The notes under the pieces were generated by a model that did not search any database, was not told where the DNA came from, and was given only the letters and a program-made list of their open reading frames with translations. Positions 61,736 to 64,000 of a stretch of 64,000 nucleotides of DNA are shown here, in pieces. How positions within the stretch are numbered: position 1 is the stretch's first letter; every line of letters starts with the position of its first letter. A program made the position numbers and the translations under genes. This stretch comes from JBCCXZ01 sp965228005 (GTDB lineage Bacteria > Planctomycetota > Planctomycetia > Pirellulales > Lacipirellulaceae), in assembly GCA_965228005.1 (NCBI GenBank), contig CBDDGV010000001.1, positions 1,488,001 through 1,552,000 of the forward strand, in the 5' to 3' direction.

Positions 61736-63895
61736 TCACTCATGGACCGCCCGCCGCACGTCGGGGGGTAACTCCATCCCGGCCGCTTCCGCGGCGAGGA
61801 TCTGCTCGCGAGCCTCCTTAGTCCTGCCCTGCTGCCACAGGTGGACGCCAAGATTGAACCGCAGGGTCGCCGAGTCCGGTTTCGACGTGAGGCCGTCGCG
61901 GTAGACTCTCTCGGCTTCATCAGCGCGACCGACGGCGGCGAGCAACGCCCCGTAGTTGCCGGCCACGTCCGGGTCGCCCGGGCGTAGTCGCCAAGCGGTT
62001 TCCAAGGGACCGAACGCAGCGGCGGGGCGCCCCGTCGCGAGCAAGGCGTTGCCGAGCAGCATCTGCGCTTTGTGACGGTCCGGCTCCAGCTCGATGGCCG
62101 TTTGCAGCGGCTCGACCGCTGCCTTCGCGTCTCCACGACGCAGGGCCAACAGCCCGAGCTGGATCTGCGGTTCGGCGATGCCCGGCGCTAGTTCCGCGGC
62201 TCGCAGCAACGTGTCTGTGGCGGCACTTGGCTGGTCTGCTGCGCCGAGGGCTGCGCCGTGGGCGTTGTGTGCCCGCCAACTTTCGGGGTGCTCCTCCACG
62301 AGCTTAGCCGCCGCTTCGACAGCCTTCCCTGGATCGTCCTGAGCCATGCAAACTGCTACACGCCCCAATCCGGCCTCCAGGGAGCCGGGCAAGACGGATT
62401 CGAGTCGCCGGTAAGCCTCCGAGGCTCCCTCGTGGTCTCCGAGTTGCAGGCGCGCCGCGCCGATATCGCCGAGCAAGTCGACCGACTGCGGCCTCAATTG
62501 CAGACCGCGTTGGGCGTGCTCCGCGGCCGCTGCTGCGTCGCCCTGGGCCAAGGCCCGGCGGGCCAGGATCTGCCGCGCCTCGGGCACGTCTGGCGTAAGC
62601 TCCGCGATCTGTTGAATCGCAATCGCCCTTTTTTGTTCGCCTTCCGGCTGGAGCCCTATCAGCAAGAGTGCGGCAATAATGCCGAGCAGCGCCGCCGATT
62701 TGCCCAAGTGGATCAGCGAGTCGGCCCGGGCCGCCAACGCCGTGGAAAGCGTGGGGCCGTCCACGAGGTGTTGCTGCGTGGGCTTCTCGCTCACACGCCA
62801 GATGAAACCGTCGAAGTAGAAGTGCAGCATTGATGAGGCGACAAACCACGACAGCAACCATTGCGACGCGTCGCCGGTCGAGCCCGCGAACAAGTACTGC
62901 TCATCGGCGCCAGAGAACAGCCGGAGCGAGCCGTAGGCCGCGATCAATGCCAGGTAGGCCCCAAGCATCGACCACCGGTCGCTGAACAAGAATGCCAACG
63001 GCCCAAAACGCCCGCCGGCCTTGTCGTAACGCTTGCGGTTGTAGAACCACACGATCGCGTTGTACTGCAACGCGTGGTAGATCTCGAACATCGCGATCCC
63101 GATCGCGAGGTTGGTCGTCAACCGGCCGCAGTACCAGTAGAACCAGCCGGTGACGCCCGCCAGCAGCAGCTTGGCGGGGTTGAGGGTCTCGCCGTTCCGC
63201 GCACGCCGGACGCATTCCCACAAGTACAACAGCATCACCGCGACGCCGGCGGCGGCTACCGCTGTGCGCAGGCCCGAGAGCACGGCCGCGCTCGGCAGCG
63301 GGGCCCCCGCGGCCGCCATCACTTGGCCGATGCCGAACACGCGCGTGTCGCTGAACAGCACGCCTGCGGTGAAGATCAGAAAACAGAGCCAGTGGTCGAG
63401 CCTCGCCGACCACGGAGTGGTTACCCCGGCACGCACGTCGTAGATGCGCATCAGGCCGTAGGTCTGCATCAGGCCGTGCCACGTGCCCCAGAACAGCAGC
63501 AGCAACTCCAATCCGTGCAGGTGAACCCACGAGAGACCGAGCGTCTCGCGGACCATTGTCGGAGGCGTAAACAGCAGAGCGACGCCGAAAGCAATCGGCG
63601 GGGCCAGCAGGAACCGCCACCGGTAACGAGCGAACAGGTCGCTGTCGCCGTACGCCCGCAGGAACCCCGGCAGGTGGTGGCCCAACGAGGCGAAGGCGAT
63701 CACGACCAGTGAGATTTGCTCGGGGCGGAACCAATTCGCCGAGAGCCAACCCAAGATCGGTACAACCGCTAAAGGCGGCAGCAACAGGTACGCCAGGTCC
63801 CAGCCCGGAGACACGATCCAGGTCCATCCGGTGACGGTCGCGGCCAGGGGGCGGGAGGCGAGCCCGCGGCTCGGGGCTGTAGCGGGAGAGCTCAT
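61736..63895 (-). CDS. Polytopic membrane protein with C-terminal TPR domain
   Basis: 719 residues from the chosen ATG. The first 430 hold about ten hydrophobic segments, with His-rich loops between them (LGHHLPGFLRAYG, HGLELLLLFWGTWHGLMQTYG, FEIYHALQYN). The last 270, after a final helix (SAALLGIIAALLLIG), carry six to seven TPR units (such as AHNAHGAALGAADQPSAATD and GNALLATGRPAAAFGPLETA). Large TPR membrane proteins like this are common in planctomycetes; no enzyme motif is seen. An upstream TTG (63976) and even longer forms past the window edge cannot be excluded. The 105 bases upstream to the window end show no other gene. Confidence 0.72.
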   Translation of the reverse strand: MSSPATAPSRGLASRPLAATVTGWTWIVSPGWDLAYLLLPPLAVVPILGWLSANWFRPEQISLVVIAFASLGHHLPGFLRAYGDSDLFARYRWRFLLAPPIAFGVALLFTPPTMVRETLGLSWVHLHGLELLLLFWGTWHGLMQTYGLMRIYDVRAGVTTPWSARLDHWLCFLIFTAGVLFSDTRVFGIGQVMAAAGAPLPSAAVLSGLRTAVAAAGVAVMLLYLWECVRRARNGETLNPAKLLLAGVTGWFYWYCGRLTTNLAIGIAMFEIYHALQYNAIVWFYNRKRYDKAGGRFGPLAFLFSDRWSMLGAYLALIAAYGSLRLFSGADEQYLFAGSTGDASQWLLSWFVASSMLHFYFDGFIWRVSEKPTQQHLVDGPTLSTALAARADSLIHLGKSAALLGIIAALLLIGLQPEGEQKRAIAIQQIAELTPDVPEARQILARRALAQGDAAAAAEHAQRGLQLRPQSVDLLGDIGAARLQLGDHEGASEAYRRLESVLPGSLEAGLGRVAVCMAQDDPGKAVEAAAKLVEEHPESWRAHNAHGAALGAADQPSAATDTLLRAAELAPGIAEPQIQLGLLALRRGDAKAAVEPLQTAIELEPDRHKAQMLLGNALLATGRPAAAFGPLETAWRLRPGDPDVAGNYGALLAAVGRADEAERVYRDGLTSKPDSATLRFNLGVHLWQQGRTKEAREQILAAEAAGMELPPDVRRAVHE

Positions 63896-64000
63896 CGGCA
63901 GCAGAGGCCCGGTCAGGCGCCTGGGGGAAAGGGTCACGGCGGGGGCCGTTTGTGTAGTATTGCATCCGGGGGCCAACCGGTGCGGTTTATCCCGTCGCCC

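Overview
The window comes from a high-GC planctomycete, most likely of the order Pirellulales (Lacipirellulaceae- or Pirellulaceae-like). The grounds are a DUF1559 pseudopilin-type protein, four PEP-CTERM surface proteins, an N-terminal LEPR-type sorting motif, an RpoD of planctomycete layout, and many conserved planctomycete proteins of unknown function. This placement is inferred from gene content; no marker comparison could be run.

Layout. 1-440: 5' part of a secreted Gly/Tyr-rich protein on the minus strand. 603-1046: AroH-type chorismate mutase. 1095-5210: a three-gene minus-strand Hsp70 / membrane-anchored protein / J-protein operon, bracketed by two copies of the last 71 bases of aroH. 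5517-8873: MsrA-MsrB fusion, tRNA-Leu(CAG), rhodanese and the DUF1559 protein. 9333-17195: a tightly overlapped addB-addA-cca operon joining recombination and tRNA maturation. 17264-22109: small membrane and coiled-coil proteins, a LEPR-motif protein and the TrkA/TrkH potassium uptake pair. 22225-26730: a three-gene ABC-2 exporter operon. 27042-32294: lysS with a good sigma-70 promoter, a LolC/E-LolD-type ABC system and a branched-chain aminotransferase. 32311-37485: palindromic intergenic repeats, a secreted unknown, RecJ, ribosomal protein L33 and a membrane-anchored terpene-cyclase-fold protein. 37527-42088: HisA-like barrel, atypical crotonase, short AtuA-like protein and RpoD.

42123-52240 is the accessory-looking part. 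It holds an FG-GAP-like PEP-CTERM protein; a secreted GH26 mannanase-like enzyme with CBM, dockerin-like and PEP-CTERM parts; a compact GT2 / DUF4922 (GalT-like HxHxQ) / SpoIID operon; two more PEP-CTERM proteins; and an IS3-family remnant. 52902-63895 returns to housekeeping functions: an atypical Ser/Thr kinase, an E1-like ThiF/MoeB protein and an unknown protein behind a UvrA-family ATPase, a small membrane protein, NAD-dependent ligase with two charged insertions, and a membrane-TPR protein.

The loci most worth following up are the Hsp70/J module between duplicated aroH ends, the GT2-DUF4922-SpoIID operon whose SpoIID protein has no signal peptide, the UvrA/unknown/E1-like operon, and the interspersed palindromes. 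No CRISPR array, prophage, rRNA or replication origin was seen. Function calls rest on motifs read by eye and on recall of families; no database search was possible.
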